NCBI GenBank assembly: GCA_958299035.1
Contig: CATQJL010000305.1
Coordinates: forward strand, 37,089,733-37,153,732
DNA: 64,000 bases
Direction of reading: 5' to 3'
From: Cylicocyclus nassatus
Taxonomy: Eukaryota > Nematoda > Chromadorea > Rhabditida > Strongylidae
Positions 55,398-64,000 of the stretch are shown here, piece after piece; position 1 is the stretch's first letter, and every line of letters starts with the position of its first letter. A program made the position numbers and the translations under genes. Under the pieces are notes generated by a model that was given only the letters and a program-made list of their open reading frames with translations, was not told the origin of the DNA and ran no database searches.

Positions 55398-56491
55398 AGT
55401 AGGTACAACACTCCGCTCAGATAGTGATGAAGAAATATAGAGAGAAGCAGAAGGAATTGCATGCAGCCTTCCTCTACCTGGAGAAAGCCTTCGATAGGGT
55501 GCCCCATGAAGTCATATGGTAGACCTTACGGAAACACAAGGTGCCAGAGGAGTACATTCAGTGGATAAAGTTGATCCATTACAACGCTTTAAGCCACGTG
55601 CAAACAGCTGCAGGGCAATCGAAAGAATTTCAAACCAAGGTTGGAGTGCACCAAGGTTCAGTTCTCTCTCCCTTGCTCTTCATCACTGTGATGAACACCG
55701 CTCAGACGTGAACCTCCTTGGACACCTCTCCACGCAGATGATGTGGTCTTGATAGCAAGCACCTAAAGGAGCTACAAGACAAGGTACAAAACTGGAAGAA
55801 GAGGCTAGAGTTGTATGGCCTAAAGCTGAACACCAGGAAGAAAGAATATATGGAAATAGGGAAGCAAACTCCTGGTACCATAAGCATCGATGGTGAAGAG
55901 CTAAAGAAGACACGTCATACAAGTACCTAGGCAGTCACATCTCAGCGGAGGGAGGCTTACAAGAGGAGGTCGCAGGCAGGATGAACACAGCATGGATAAA
56001 ATGGAGAGCCTTAACAGGAGTTTTGTGCGACAGAAGAATGCCAGTGCAACTCAAGTCCCAACTGTATCGGACCGTTATCGCCCAGCAGCACTGTATGGCA
56101 GTGAGTGCTGGCCTAGAACGAGGAGCGGAAGCTCAGTGTCATGGAAACGAGGATGCTACGATGGACCTTAGGAGTCACACTGAAGGATCACATTTGTAAC
56201 GACACTATACGAGCTAAAATAAAAGTCGCTCCAATTGCCTAGAAAATGCAAGAAAAGAGGCTACGATGGTATGGGCATGTCCGCAGAACTGATGAAGGTC
56301 ACATCACAAGGTTAGCCTTGGCGGTGGGAGCATCAGGCAAAAGACCCAGAGTTAGGAGGTGAGGGATAGACAGAGCCAAGATCTGCGAGAACTTGGTATA
56401 GACGAAGACCTTGCCTTAGACAGAATAACATGGAGACATCTGACGGGAAAAGCAGACACTGCATAAGCGGGACACATGCGAGGATAAAAAA
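55398..56491 (+). mobile_element. RTE-type LINE (outer element), 3' part
   Basis: Picks up exactly where the outer element stops at 46980. Decayed RT text includes LHAAFLYLEKAFDRVPHEVI (55455-55515), QTKVGVHQGSVLSPLLFIT, a broken HADDVVL region, TSYKYLGSHISAEGGLQEEV and WRALTGVLCDRRMPVQLKSQ. It ends with the family 3' end AGCGGGACACATGCGAGGAT plus an A run, followed by its target duplication at 56492-56505. Confidence 0.85.
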
Positions 56492-56505
56492 ATATTGAAA
56501 AAAAA

Positions 56506-57554
56506 CCGTGAAAGCATTTTTAGATTGAAAGCGCACAGGCGATAAGAGACGTGGTAGCTTGAATTCACAGCTTGAGAGGCACAAATGACTGCGAGTTCAA
56601 ATGCATTATTTTGGCTCGAGGGAATGAGACGTTGCCCAACAAACTTCATAAAGCGCTTCAAAATTTGCCGGGGAACCCCTGACAAGTGACAAGAGAGAGT
56701 GTTCACGGATTAAGTTTGACAAAACATTCGCTGTCGTTGTGCGAGTTATAATTTTTAGCGCATATTATCGCTATTGAACTCGAAGGACGTAGCCGCACAA
56801 CATCCAATGCGCCAAGCTTAGTTAAGATAAGATCAAAATCTTACACTACCTTAGATATCTGGAAATTTTGATAAGTCAAACACGTGAACTTACCAAAAAA
56901 GAACTCAACAGCCTCTTTGGGTTATTTTGAAATAATAATCAATTTACAAAGCGAACTTGAGACTAATGATCTACCGAACCCAGGCTTTTAGCACGGTTTA
57001 CAGACTCGTTGTATTTGCATCCCTACATAGCTATTTAATTCCTTGTCTTTGATGCGAGTCATCAATAACATCATCGCACGCAGAGAAAGGGCGTCACTGC
57101 GGTCTCTATGTTTCTGGTATCAAGCACACTTTCATCACCCTAATCGTCTGCTGCCTATCTCAAACATTAATTATTTTGATCAGACGCAACGGCGTCCAGT
57201 CTTGTGCGATGGTTTGCGTATACAATCGAATCGTTTGATATGGCTGTGTGTTTCGTTGCACACACAGTCCACTTTTGGCGTTCCTATTCTAAATTTTTAG
57301 GGAGACAACCATTCGAGTAAATGTTCAATGTGTTGTCTTTTTAGAACTAATTACGTCAGAGTGATGTAAAGATAACAATTGCTTAGTATCTTGCGTTTTT
57401 GCGATAGCGCAGTATGAGAACGTCAAAGATGGACGGTGTGTGCAACGCAATGATCACATGAAATGATTCAACTGTACATACATCACATTACCATGACGAA
57501 ATCTGTTTGCTCCATATGAAAGAATTAGTAAAGACAGATAATTTTTTATGTTCA
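56506..57554. other. No recognised gene
   Basis: AT-rich flank between the LINE nest and the 3' end of the kinase gene. The plus frame at 57043-57300 shows no domain. Confidence 0.4.
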
Positions 57555-57798
57555 TTATACGTTGAATGAATGCTGACTTACTGTGCTGGGTCTTCTGATT
57601 ATTCCCCTTGAGACTACTGGTGCGATTGGTCTTGCCAGATTCGGGTTTGCAGTAGCAGCCTTACGAATGAACTGGGTTCGAGGTAAAGGTCGTACCGCAG
57701 GTGGAGGTACTGCGGGTATTGGTGGAGGTATTGCGGGTGCTGGTGGAGGTGCTGCGGGTGTTGGTAGAGCAGGTTTTCTTATAGCTTTTGAAGGCACA
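57555..57798 (-). CDS. Kinase gene: proline-rich C-terminal exon
   Basis: The acceptor is AAGTATTTAG and the stop TAA is at 57555-57557. About 80 residues: PSKAIRKPALPTPAAPPPAP, IPPPIPAVPPPAVRPLPR, then a basic end GIIRRPSTVSQHSFNV. Proline runs of this type can bind SH3 or WW domains (inference). Confidence 0.65.
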
Positions 57799-60700
57799 CT
57801 AAATACTTCTTTTTAAAATCTGTCTAGCTTTTTACCTTGCTCAGAAGTTACTTGTGCTTCTCAAAGCGTTTAAGGATGCAAGCAACGTCTTTCATTACAG
57901 GCCTGTTAATAGGCTGCGCTGCCCAACATGCTTTGACTACTATGCGAATTTCATCGGGGAGATCGTTTGAAAGAGGAGGGCGGAAGTTTGGATCAGATAG
58001 CTGCAATATGCATTTTTGTAAAAAAAAAAGTAGATTTTTACCCGAGAAGTAACTTACGCGAGCTCGCACTGTCTTATTATCATACTCTTCGAATGGCATT
58101 TTGGCATTATTGAAGATCTCCCAAACAAGTATACCATACGAGTATACATCACATTCACGGGTATATACATGAGTAGCGACGACCTCTGGTGCTTGCCTAA
58201 ATTGCTATTTCGCCGCATGCAAGTATTACTATTAGGCTAACAAGAAAACTCTTGGACATTTTCAAGTTGATGTCAGATTTTTGTGCAAAATGAAGATAGT
58301 GGCGATCCTTATTTAGTGATCCAGAATGAAGAGTGGTGTCGCAGAATTGCTCTGTTTGTTTTCTAAGCTAATCCAACGATGGTTACATGCAAGTGTGTGG
58401 GTCTGCTACCACTGGCGGTCTCAGGATTTCCGTTCAGGGGGGGGGGGGGGAAGCGTGGCAAAAAATTTTTTTAAAATGAAGGTGGTGTTGGGGTGTGGGT
58501 GTGGTGTTAGCCACGCACTCCGAAAAAAGTATATTTTTGTATTATTTTTATTCATTTTTACGACACATCTCAGAATTTTTGCGCGCCCATATCCCCTAAA
58601 ATCTAAAGGATCGTGTCTGTCGCCACGCCTCCGAAGAATTTTTTTATTAGTCTAATTTGAATTCTTAAAAAATTATTCACAAAAATAAAGGTCACTTGCC
58701 CATTCTCATAACCCACGTAAGTAGATTTCAAAAATTTTGCGATCCATCCCCTCCCCCTCGGCCCGCCACTGTCTGCTACTATTCAACAAGTTAAAGTTCA
58801 CGAAGTCGAAGTGACCGATCCCCGTAAAAAAAGATTAGTAAGAGCTGACACGCTGACTTCAAATCTGCTTGTCATAACTGCAGAGCGCTTTTGTGAAAGA
58901 AATTATGAGCATTTTTGGGCTAAAAATTGGGCTAATGGCTGGTAAAAATGAATTGTAACATCTTTCCCAAACGTCAAACGAGCAAATAAGAAGTACCCTA
59001 TTTCACGCGTACAAGGCGCACCTTTTTCGATTTTTCAAACAATCCGCTCAACCGCTTCAACCTGTTTCGGAAATCGAACCTTAAACCGTTCAATTCTCTT
59101 AGGCAATACGGAGCCCGGTATAGGGTCCTTTGGTCGCGAAGTGTTGTGGCGTGTTTGAGGTGGCGGATTTTAGAAAAAAATCCCCCGCCGAAATTAGGGT
59201 ACTTATATACCAGCTAGAGAGGTTTATGTTAGTATCCTGATAATGGCCGCCGTTTCATATGAAGTGTAAAGACGCTGTAATGATTGATTGATTTCATTAC
59301 GGCTACCGATTCGTATTTCGACTACACAAAATGCTCGTAACTTCTTCTCCAAAGGCGCTTGGCACATAGGAAGAGCAGGGCCGGTAGTAAACCTGTCGAA
59401 ACGCGCAGCTCAAACTCAGAGTTAACTCAGGCTCACGCCAGAGTGCCGAAGCCATTCCAGCGCTACGCCAGCGCCGAGCCAGCGTTTCGATCGATACACG
59501 TGTATTTCGTTGACGACATCTACCTGCTGAGAACTAGGTCAGCTAGCCCCGCCCCAACGAAATACACGTGAATCGATCGAAACGCTGGCTCGGCGCTAGC
59601 GTAGCGCTGGCATGGCTTCGGCACTCTGGAGGGAGCCTCAGAGTTAACTCTGAGTTAACACGCACCTTTCAGGGACCATTAACACTGCGTAAGCAAACCA
59701 AATTGGGGAAAAAGTTTTATGGCAGGATACCCCGCAAGACGTACTTTATGCCAAGTGTGGAAACTTAGCGTAATTTGCTCCACGCGAGACGCTACGCGAC
59801 GAAACGCACAGCTGAGCTGCGCGTTGACTTTGAGTTTGATGCGCGTTTCAGGCTCGCCTAAATTCGGAGTTGACTCCGAGTTTGGTTAGAGAAAGAGAAA
59901 TAGTGTGCGAACGCAGAGGGCAGAAAAAAGTCCTCCGGGGTAGATTTTGCTCCGAGTTTCATGAAGCATGATGGGGGGGATCATGATGCGCCGTTGAACA
60001 CAAAATTTCAAAATTTTGTAAAATTTTGGTCCCAGGGTTATCCGACGCGCTGATCACGAATCCGATGCTCATTTTTCGCCATTCGCCCACATAAGGGGGT
60101 TACGGTGGGGATGCGGTAGTTGGGCGAAAGTCACGAAATTGGCTGAAACTTGGTACAGTGGGGTTTTTGGCACTCTGATCATGAATATGACATTCGTTTT
60201 TCGCTACGGGGCCACGGAGCGGGATTACGGTCGGTAGTTGGGCGAAAGTCACGAAATGGGCTGAAACTTGGTACATTGGGGTTATTTGGCACGCTGATAA
60301 CGACTATCATAGTCATTTTTCGCCATTCGCCCACATAGCGAGGTTACGGTAGGAATACGGTAGTTGGGCGAGATTCAAGCAGTTGACTGAAACTTAATCT
60401 GGCGGTATTCGCTGCGCTAATTCGAATGTGGTAATCATTTTTCACTACTGAGAGATAGAGCAGGGTTACTGTAGGAATTTGGTGAGAGCCAAAGTCTCAT
60501 AACAGATTTAAAATTGGTTGGCTCAGTGGTTACGCGGTGTGTTGATTACAATCACATTGCGCGTTTTTCACTACAGCGGTTTATAGCGGAGAAGAGATAC
60601 GATAGACTACCCAAAACCACAGGATTTCATGAAAGTTGGCTTCGTTAATTCCGCACGTTAATCAGGAATATCATAGTCACTTGAAAATGCCTTTCAAAAG

Positions 60701-63512
60701 GGGTTTCGATGGATTTACGGTAGATGGATAAAAAATCTCACTTAGAAGGATAAAAAATCTCACTTTGAACTTTTTCCAGGGGAAGTTTAGCTGAATACTT
60801 AGGGCGCAGGATTCCGTCCGGGAGGAGGGGGGAAGGGGGACAAAAAATTTTCAAGTGAAGGTGCATGGCGACAATTTTTCGGGGTGCTTCTTAACATTTC
60901 TTGCTGGCCCATACTCCTAAATTATAGGAAAAAGGGGCTTGTCAGCACTACGCCCCCAAAAAAATTTTTTACAAGGCTAATTTGAATCATAAGAAATTTT
61001 AAGTGATGATTCTATTATTTACAAGAACATACAATTCATTTGCACATTTTTATAACACATTAAGTAAATTTCAAAAATTTCGCGATTCCTGGGGGGGGGG
61101 GGGGGGGGAGGGGGAGCATCTCCTTCGGTCCGCCATTGTTAGATACTTACAATTTCTTCTTACTGCAAGACTATGAGATGGGGCTGCAGTACATGTCGTG
61201 GAATAAACTTACTGAACTGCTTAAAAATTCGCCACTGAGTTCATTTGGCAGTGCAATTATGATCATGCTGTCCGTTTTCAATGAAGATTATTACGGTGGG
61301 CATATACGGAAGAGCGGTAAAAATCTCAGGTCGAGTTGAACTTTCTTAGCAAAAAATTAATGATACCAGGGAGTGTTTAGTTTATTTCTTTTTTATTGTG
61401 TCAACAGAAACCTCGAGAAAATTTGAACGAATGACCTGTAGACTTTGTTTACTACTTAAAGTCTATTTTCCTAAAATAAAGGTCTATTTCAAGATTACAA
61501 ATTATAGATCTAGGTCATTCGAAAAATTTTTGAAACTAAGAGACTTTCAAATTTTATCAAGTATAATAGCATATTAAAATATGGTGAGAGGCGAGGAGGA
61601 CGGATTGTTAGGTTACTGTCTATGTCCATGTTTTATCCTGCTACTTTTTTGAGAATCTTTAGGATATATTATGGCTAGGCTTTAGTAGCGGATTGAAGGG
61701 GGCGGGGGGTGAAACTTACCTACATGGGTTATAAACATGTGCAAATAACTTGTTTATTTTTGTAAACGATCAAAATAATTTTTAGAATTTTTTAAAAATT
61801 CAAATTAGCCTTGTAAAAAACTTTCGGGGGCTTTAGACCCGCAAGAATTTTGAGATGCACCTCAAAAAAATTTTCAGGGTGCGTGGCTAACGCAACGCAC
61901 CTTTATCTGAAAAAATTTTTCGCCCCCCCCCCCTCGGAACCGCTCTGAGCGCCACTGCTAGGCACCTCACAGGCAAGCCTAACGCCTCTCCACGTGTCTT
62001 GACTTGTGAGATCTTGATTACGTGTATTCACTAAGCAGTTGCGGCAATTGCGCAATAGTGGCTCTTTAGCTTAGCGGTACTAGAAGTAGGCACTTTGCGC
62101 CGAGCAACGGAAGTTTGAGACCCGACGTAAACGCAGCATTTTGCGATGAAGCATGTGGCGGCTCCTCAACAACTAGAGCGGATCCTCAAGTAGCAGAACA
62201 AAACTCCGAGTTTCAGAAACGAAACTCGCAGTTAACTCGGAGTTTCAAAACGAAACTCAGAGTTAACTCTGGGTGAACGCGCAGCTTTAAACTCGAAGTT
62301 TCGACCAGATTACTACCGGCCCAGATCTAATCAGTGTTCCAAGCTTTCAATAATGGTATGTAATTGGTGGTAATCGGTTACTTTGACTCAGCGACCCTCC
62401 CTTGTAAGCAACTGGGAAAATCATACTGTTCAGGTGGTGGAGAAAATGAGAACCAATGGTGTGGAGCATGAATTTATTATTTGCTCTATGCTTTTAATTT
62501 GTATATTGGCCTTAGACATGTTCAGAATTATCTTATAGGATTTGGTTTTCTCTACTTTTCTCTTTTGTAATGTATGTCATACATATCTACTACCTAAACC
62601 GCTGCTTAACAAAGCTGATGTCCAAGAGGTTTTTTGTCAACCGGAGTGTTCTATGGAAGTTACCACTTCGTCGGAATTTTTTCGTTAGCCTTTATTTTGT
62701 ACGAGTCTGCCTGCTTGGAAAGCCCAAAGTCCGATATTTTTACTATATTTTTTTGCGTGTCGATCAGACAGTTTCTGCACGCCAGATCTCTAAATCCTTG
62801 CAACTTTTGGCAAAGTCTTGACGAATCACGCAAATATAAAAGATGGTAGGCAGAACATAATCAGCACGTATGGCATATGTTGGCTTTCTGTTTAAGACCA
62901 ATTCTTTATGTCATTCTGTCGCACAAACAAATTCATAAAGGTAGTTGCAGCGTTGTCAAGCTTGGTATAGGAAGAGGAGCCATAAGCCATAGCGTGTCAA
63001 TTAGCTTTGAAAGTTTATTTCAGCGTAGATGTGTGAAAGGCCCTCTGATCAAAGATATGGGCTAGTTCCCTCTCCACCTACCCATGGTATGCGAAGTGGA
63101 AGCGGGAAAAAGGTGTGTAAGAGAAGGCTCAACTATTTGTCAGTAGCAAAGTAGCCCCTATTTTACGCGTTTTTTGTACTGATGTTCAGTGTTTGCGCAA
63201 CACATAAAAATTTCTGTTAGAAAAAGTGGAATCAAAGTTCTTTTTACCTGTGCATGCAGCGTTTGCTGTGCAGATAATATAGACCCAAGGCAACGTCGAA
63301 GGCGTACGAACACTTGTCCGGTATTCCTACCTTAATCATTCGACATTTACCCTCATACGTTCTCTTCACTTCGTGGGAAATTCAGATCGTTTTTATAATG
63401 TCTCACATCCACCGTCTTTAGGTGGTGGTCGAGTCCACCACCATTTACCATCTCCATCACTATCATAACATTATCGTTCTCCATTACCATCCCATAAAAT
63501 GCAACGACGTTG
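57555..63512 (-). CDS. Fer/SPE-8-like protein tyrosine kinase (partial, six exons)
   Basis: Six minus-strand exons join with matching phases: 63407-63512, 63248-63363, 62664-62789, 58058-58196, 57852-58000 and 57555-57798. Together they give the kinase domain from the hinge to the end: MIVMEMVNGGGLDHHL, a helix LGLYYLHSKRCMHR, the catalytic loop RDLACRNCL, DFGLSK, the APE motif (WQAPEVV), DVYSYGILVWEIF and the final CWAAQPINRPVMKDV. A proline-rich tail follows. The loop RDLACRN is a variant of the tyrosine kinase RDLAARN. The ATP-binding Gly loop, the Lys and any SH2 domain are missing upstream, beyond a Penelope-like insertion and the window edge. Nematodes have many such kinases, often germline or sperm-specific. 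Introns are 43, 458, 4466, 57 and 53 bp. Confidence 0.85.
57852..58000 (-). CDS. Kinase exon: last subdomains
   Basis: The acceptor is TGCATATTGCAG. It encodes LSDPNFRPPLSNDLPDEIRI and VVKACWAAQPINRPVMKDVA, with the invariant Arg in INRP, and ends ILKRFEKH. A stop follows directly if it is unspliced. A donor (CACAA followed by GTAACT) and a 53-bp intron would instead join the proline-rich exon in frame; I prefer the spliced form. Confidence 0.85.
58058..58196 (-). CDS. Kinase exon: APE motif and subdomain IX
   Basis: The acceptor is GCAATTTAG and the donor GCTCGC followed by GTAAGT, a strong match. It encodes QAPEVVATHVYTRECDVYSY, then GILVWEIFNNAKMPFEEYDN. It follows a 4.5-kb intron full of repeats. 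Confidence 0.9.
58420..58771. mobile_element. hAT-type MITE, copy 2
   Basis: It starts CACTGGCGGTCTCAGGAT and ends CGGCCCGCCACTG. TCTGCTAC is duplicated exactly at 58412-58419 and 58772-58779. Same family as 42951-43318, with a G run near the start. Confidence 0.85.
59430..59637. mobile_element. Harbinger-like MITE, copy 2 (208 bp)
   Basis: The ends GGCTCACGCCAGAGTGCCGA and TCGGCACTCTGGAGGGAGCC are inverted, with TCA at 59427-59429 and 59638-59640. The arms carry the same CGATCGATACACGTGTATTT core as the copy at 46620-46784. A 43-bp spacer makes it longer. Confidence 0.85.
60040..60740. repeat. Tandem repeat, ~123-bp unit, about six decaying copies
   Basis: Each unit runs CTGATnA-GAAT, CATTTTTCGCC, CCACAnAGnGGGTTACGGTnGG, GGTAGTTGGGCGAAAGTCACGA and CTGAAACTTGGTAC. 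The first three units are similar and the last three increasingly diverged. Confidence 0.75.
60799..61138. mobile_element. hAT-type MITE, copy 3 (diverged)
   Basis: TTAGGGCGCAGGATTCCG at the left and GGTCCGCCATTG at the right are degenerate versions of the family ends. Inside, TTTTCAAGTGAAGGTGCATGGCG and the 18-base G run near 61091 are family features. The flanks (GAATACTTA and GATACTTA) are similar but not an exact duplication. Confidence 0.7.
61683..61957. mobile_element. hAT-type MITE, copy 4 (inverted)
   Basis: Inverted orientation: family text TTATAAACATGTGCAAATAA, GTTTATTTTTGTAAACGATC and AACGCACCTTTAT, with C run CGCCCCCCCCCC and the end GCGCCACTG. The flanks CTAGGCTT (61675-61682) and CTAGGCAC (61958-61965) are a degraded 8-bp duplication. 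Confidence 0.75.
62073..62145 (+). repeat. tRNA-like sequence, probably SINE or tRNA-derived remnant
   Basis: CTCTTTAGCTTAGCGGTA resembles an A-box and AGTTTGAGACCCG a B-box, at tRNA-like spacing. The cloverleaf does not close, so I do not call a tRNA gene. Confidence 0.35.
62664..62789 (-). CDS. Kinase exon: catalytic loop and DFG
   Basis: The acceptor is AGGATTTAG and the donor AAGTG followed by GTAACT. It encodes DLACRNCLIDTQKNIVKIS, DFGLSK and an activation segment without a tyrosine besides SYKIKANEK, and ends PTKW. The catalytic Asp (RDL), Asn (RN) and Mg-binding Asp (DFG) are all present. Confidence 0.9.
62790..63247. other. Kinase intron, 458 bp
   Basis: AT-rich intron between the helix E exon and the catalytic-loop exon. 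The donor is CACAG/GTAAAA and the acceptor GGATTTAG. No repeat recognised. Confidence 0.7.
63248..63363 (-). CDS. Kinase exon: helix E to HRD
   Basis: The exon starts RTYEGKCRMIK, continues IPDKCSYAFDVALGLYYLHS and ends KRCMHR, with the donor CACAG followed by GTAAAA. The upstream intron is only 43 bp (63364-63406). The acceptor (GTGAAG) is weak; it was chosen because it keeps the frame. Confidence 0.7.
63407..63512 (-). CDS. Kinase exon: N-lobe strands and hinge
   Basis: The acceptor is TCGTTTTAG and the donor GTGGAT followed by GTGAGA. The leading C completes a codon; 35 codons read NVVAFYGMVMENDNV, then MIVMEMVNGGGLDHHLKTVD. This covers strands 4-5 and the hinge of the kinase fold. The upstream intron side is repeat DNA (Penelope-like) up to a few bases from the acceptor. 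Confidence 0.8.
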
Positions 63513-63519
63513 CTAAAAC

Positions 63520-64000
63520 GAAAATCTTGTTGCACGCCATGTATTAAGAGCAGAAGTTCTATTGTCCAACTTCGGTTGTTTATTAATCTTGGCATCAAAG
63601 TTGATAATCGTTTGAGTTTGCTGAGCTTCGACCAAGATATCAGCCACACTTTATTCACGGCCAACGTTTCGGCGGGATCGCCTTCGTCAGAGCCTAGAAA
63701 GTCGAAAACATAAGTGAAACATTCTCCTAGACGCCAAGATCTCAGCTCAAGACGAAAGTCAAATTGGAGAGAGGCAAAGGCACAGGGAGAACGGGTAACC
63801 AAGACTCACCTTCGATAACGTGTGATGATGTCTTAGACCACCATATACTCACACTATACCTCCTTCCCTATTTATAGCGCTCGGGTGACCTGAACTCATA
63901 TCAAAACCCACAGAGGTATTGATATGGCGCCAGTTCATTGGTGATGGCTATGCATTCTTCCTGCCGGTTCATCTTTGGATTCTTGGCGTTGATCCAGAAC
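63520..64000 (-). mobile_element. 3' end of a Penelope-like retroelement
   Basis: Read on the minus strand, the frame from the window edge to about 63905 gives FWINAKNPKMNRQEECIAIT, NELAPYQYLCGF and a stop. This resembles the end of the GIY-YIG endonuclease of Penelope-like elements (KNPxMN-type ending). It is followed by a ~380-bp non-coding part with a candidate hammerhead ribozyme (63659-63694) and GAATAAAGTGTGG. The element begins outside the window. Confidence 0.55.
63659..63694 (-). ncRNA. Candidate hammerhead ribozyme of the Penelope-like element
   Basis: On the minus strand: GGCT (stem I, pairs with GGCC at the other end), CTGACGA, A, GGCG-ATCC-CGCC (stem II), GAAA, CGTT, GGCC. The CUGANGA and GAAA core boxes are present, and stem III is minimal (ACGT), as in hammerheads that act as dimers. 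One extra A before stem II departs from the consensus, so activity is uncertain. Confidence 0.5.

Larger units (their letters stand above)
59378..62322. mobile_element. Long element or composite with GGGCCGGTAGTAA inverted ends
   Basis: GGGCCGGTAGTAAACC (59378) is matched inverted by TTACTACCGGCCC (62310-62322), and the match continues through GTCGAAACGCGCAGCT-like sequence. Repeated GAGTTAACTC and CGAGTTTC words occur at both ends. The interior holds several other MITEs and tandem repeats and no transposase. I could not find a clear target duplication. Confidence 0.5.
58197..62663. other. 4.5-kb kinase intron filled with nested repeats
   Basis: It contains three hAT MITEs, a Harbinger-like MITE, a ~123-bp tandem repeat, a long-TIR element (59378-62322) and a tRNA-like fragment. 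No kinase exon was found inside, and none is needed, because the flanking exons join within the KW-QAPE motif. Confidence 0.75.

Noticed and set aside
1..64000. CRISPR arrays, bacterial operons, phage or plasmid systems
   Set aside because: The introns, LINEs, LTR element and gene families are eukaryotic. No repeat-spacer array or operon-like gene packing is present.

Overview
The window is eukaryotic genomic DNA: no dense operons, short GT..AG introns (43-57 bp), scattered exons and more than half of the bases in transposable elements. The exon and intron style, the kinase family, and the RTE, CR1 and Ty3/Gypsy elements fit a clade V nematode. My best guess is a strongylid or hookworm-like worm (Ancylostoma type). 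That assignment rests on recognising the element and gene families, not on a search.

Host genes are sparse. (1) A tyrosine kinase of the nematode Fer/SPE-8-like group lies on the minus strand at 57555-63512. Six exons are phase-consistent, with a catalytic RDLACRN loop, a DFG, an APE and a proline-rich tail; the 5' end is outside the window or hidden by repeats. (2) A Lys/Glu-rich gene of unknown function lies on the minus strand, with five phase-consistent exons between 12222 and 21625. (3) Exons of Furry (C. elegans sax-2, human FRY) lie on the plus strand at 33620-34277. Further Furry-like pieces at 35381-35940 carry stops and frameshifts, and part of one exon is duplicated in inverted orientation at 34433-34700. 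A few isolated open exon-like segments are listed with low confidence.

Mobile elements, left to right: small palindromic MITEs (1-9 kb); two mariner-type elements placed back to back around a shared TA, one holding a tRNA-derived SINE (9627-11581); a decayed RTE-type LINE split by repeats (13440-18530); more MITEs; a Ty3/Gypsy LTR retrotransposon with both LTRs (23591-28682) and a palindromic insertion in its protease; a hAT-type element with 8-bp target duplications (29140-30501); two 22-bp minisatellite arrays; a large palindrome of ~122-bp repeats (36950-38040); a mariner-type element inside a Tc1-like palindrome (40151-42085); and hAT MITEs.

The most striking structure is 44752-56505. 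An RTE-type LINE with its own target duplication is split by a CR1-type LINE (13-bp duplication), which is itself split by a second, nearly intact RTE-type LINE (17-bp duplication). A Harbinger-like MITE sits in the outermost element. Both RTE copies begin with a conserved tRNA-like 5' head: A-box and B-box sequences plus a closing stem. They also share a hairpin with a compensatory base change, so this LINE family may carry an internal RNA polymerase III promoter. At the right edge, next to the kinase exons, lies the end of a Penelope-like element with a candidate hammerhead ribozyme.
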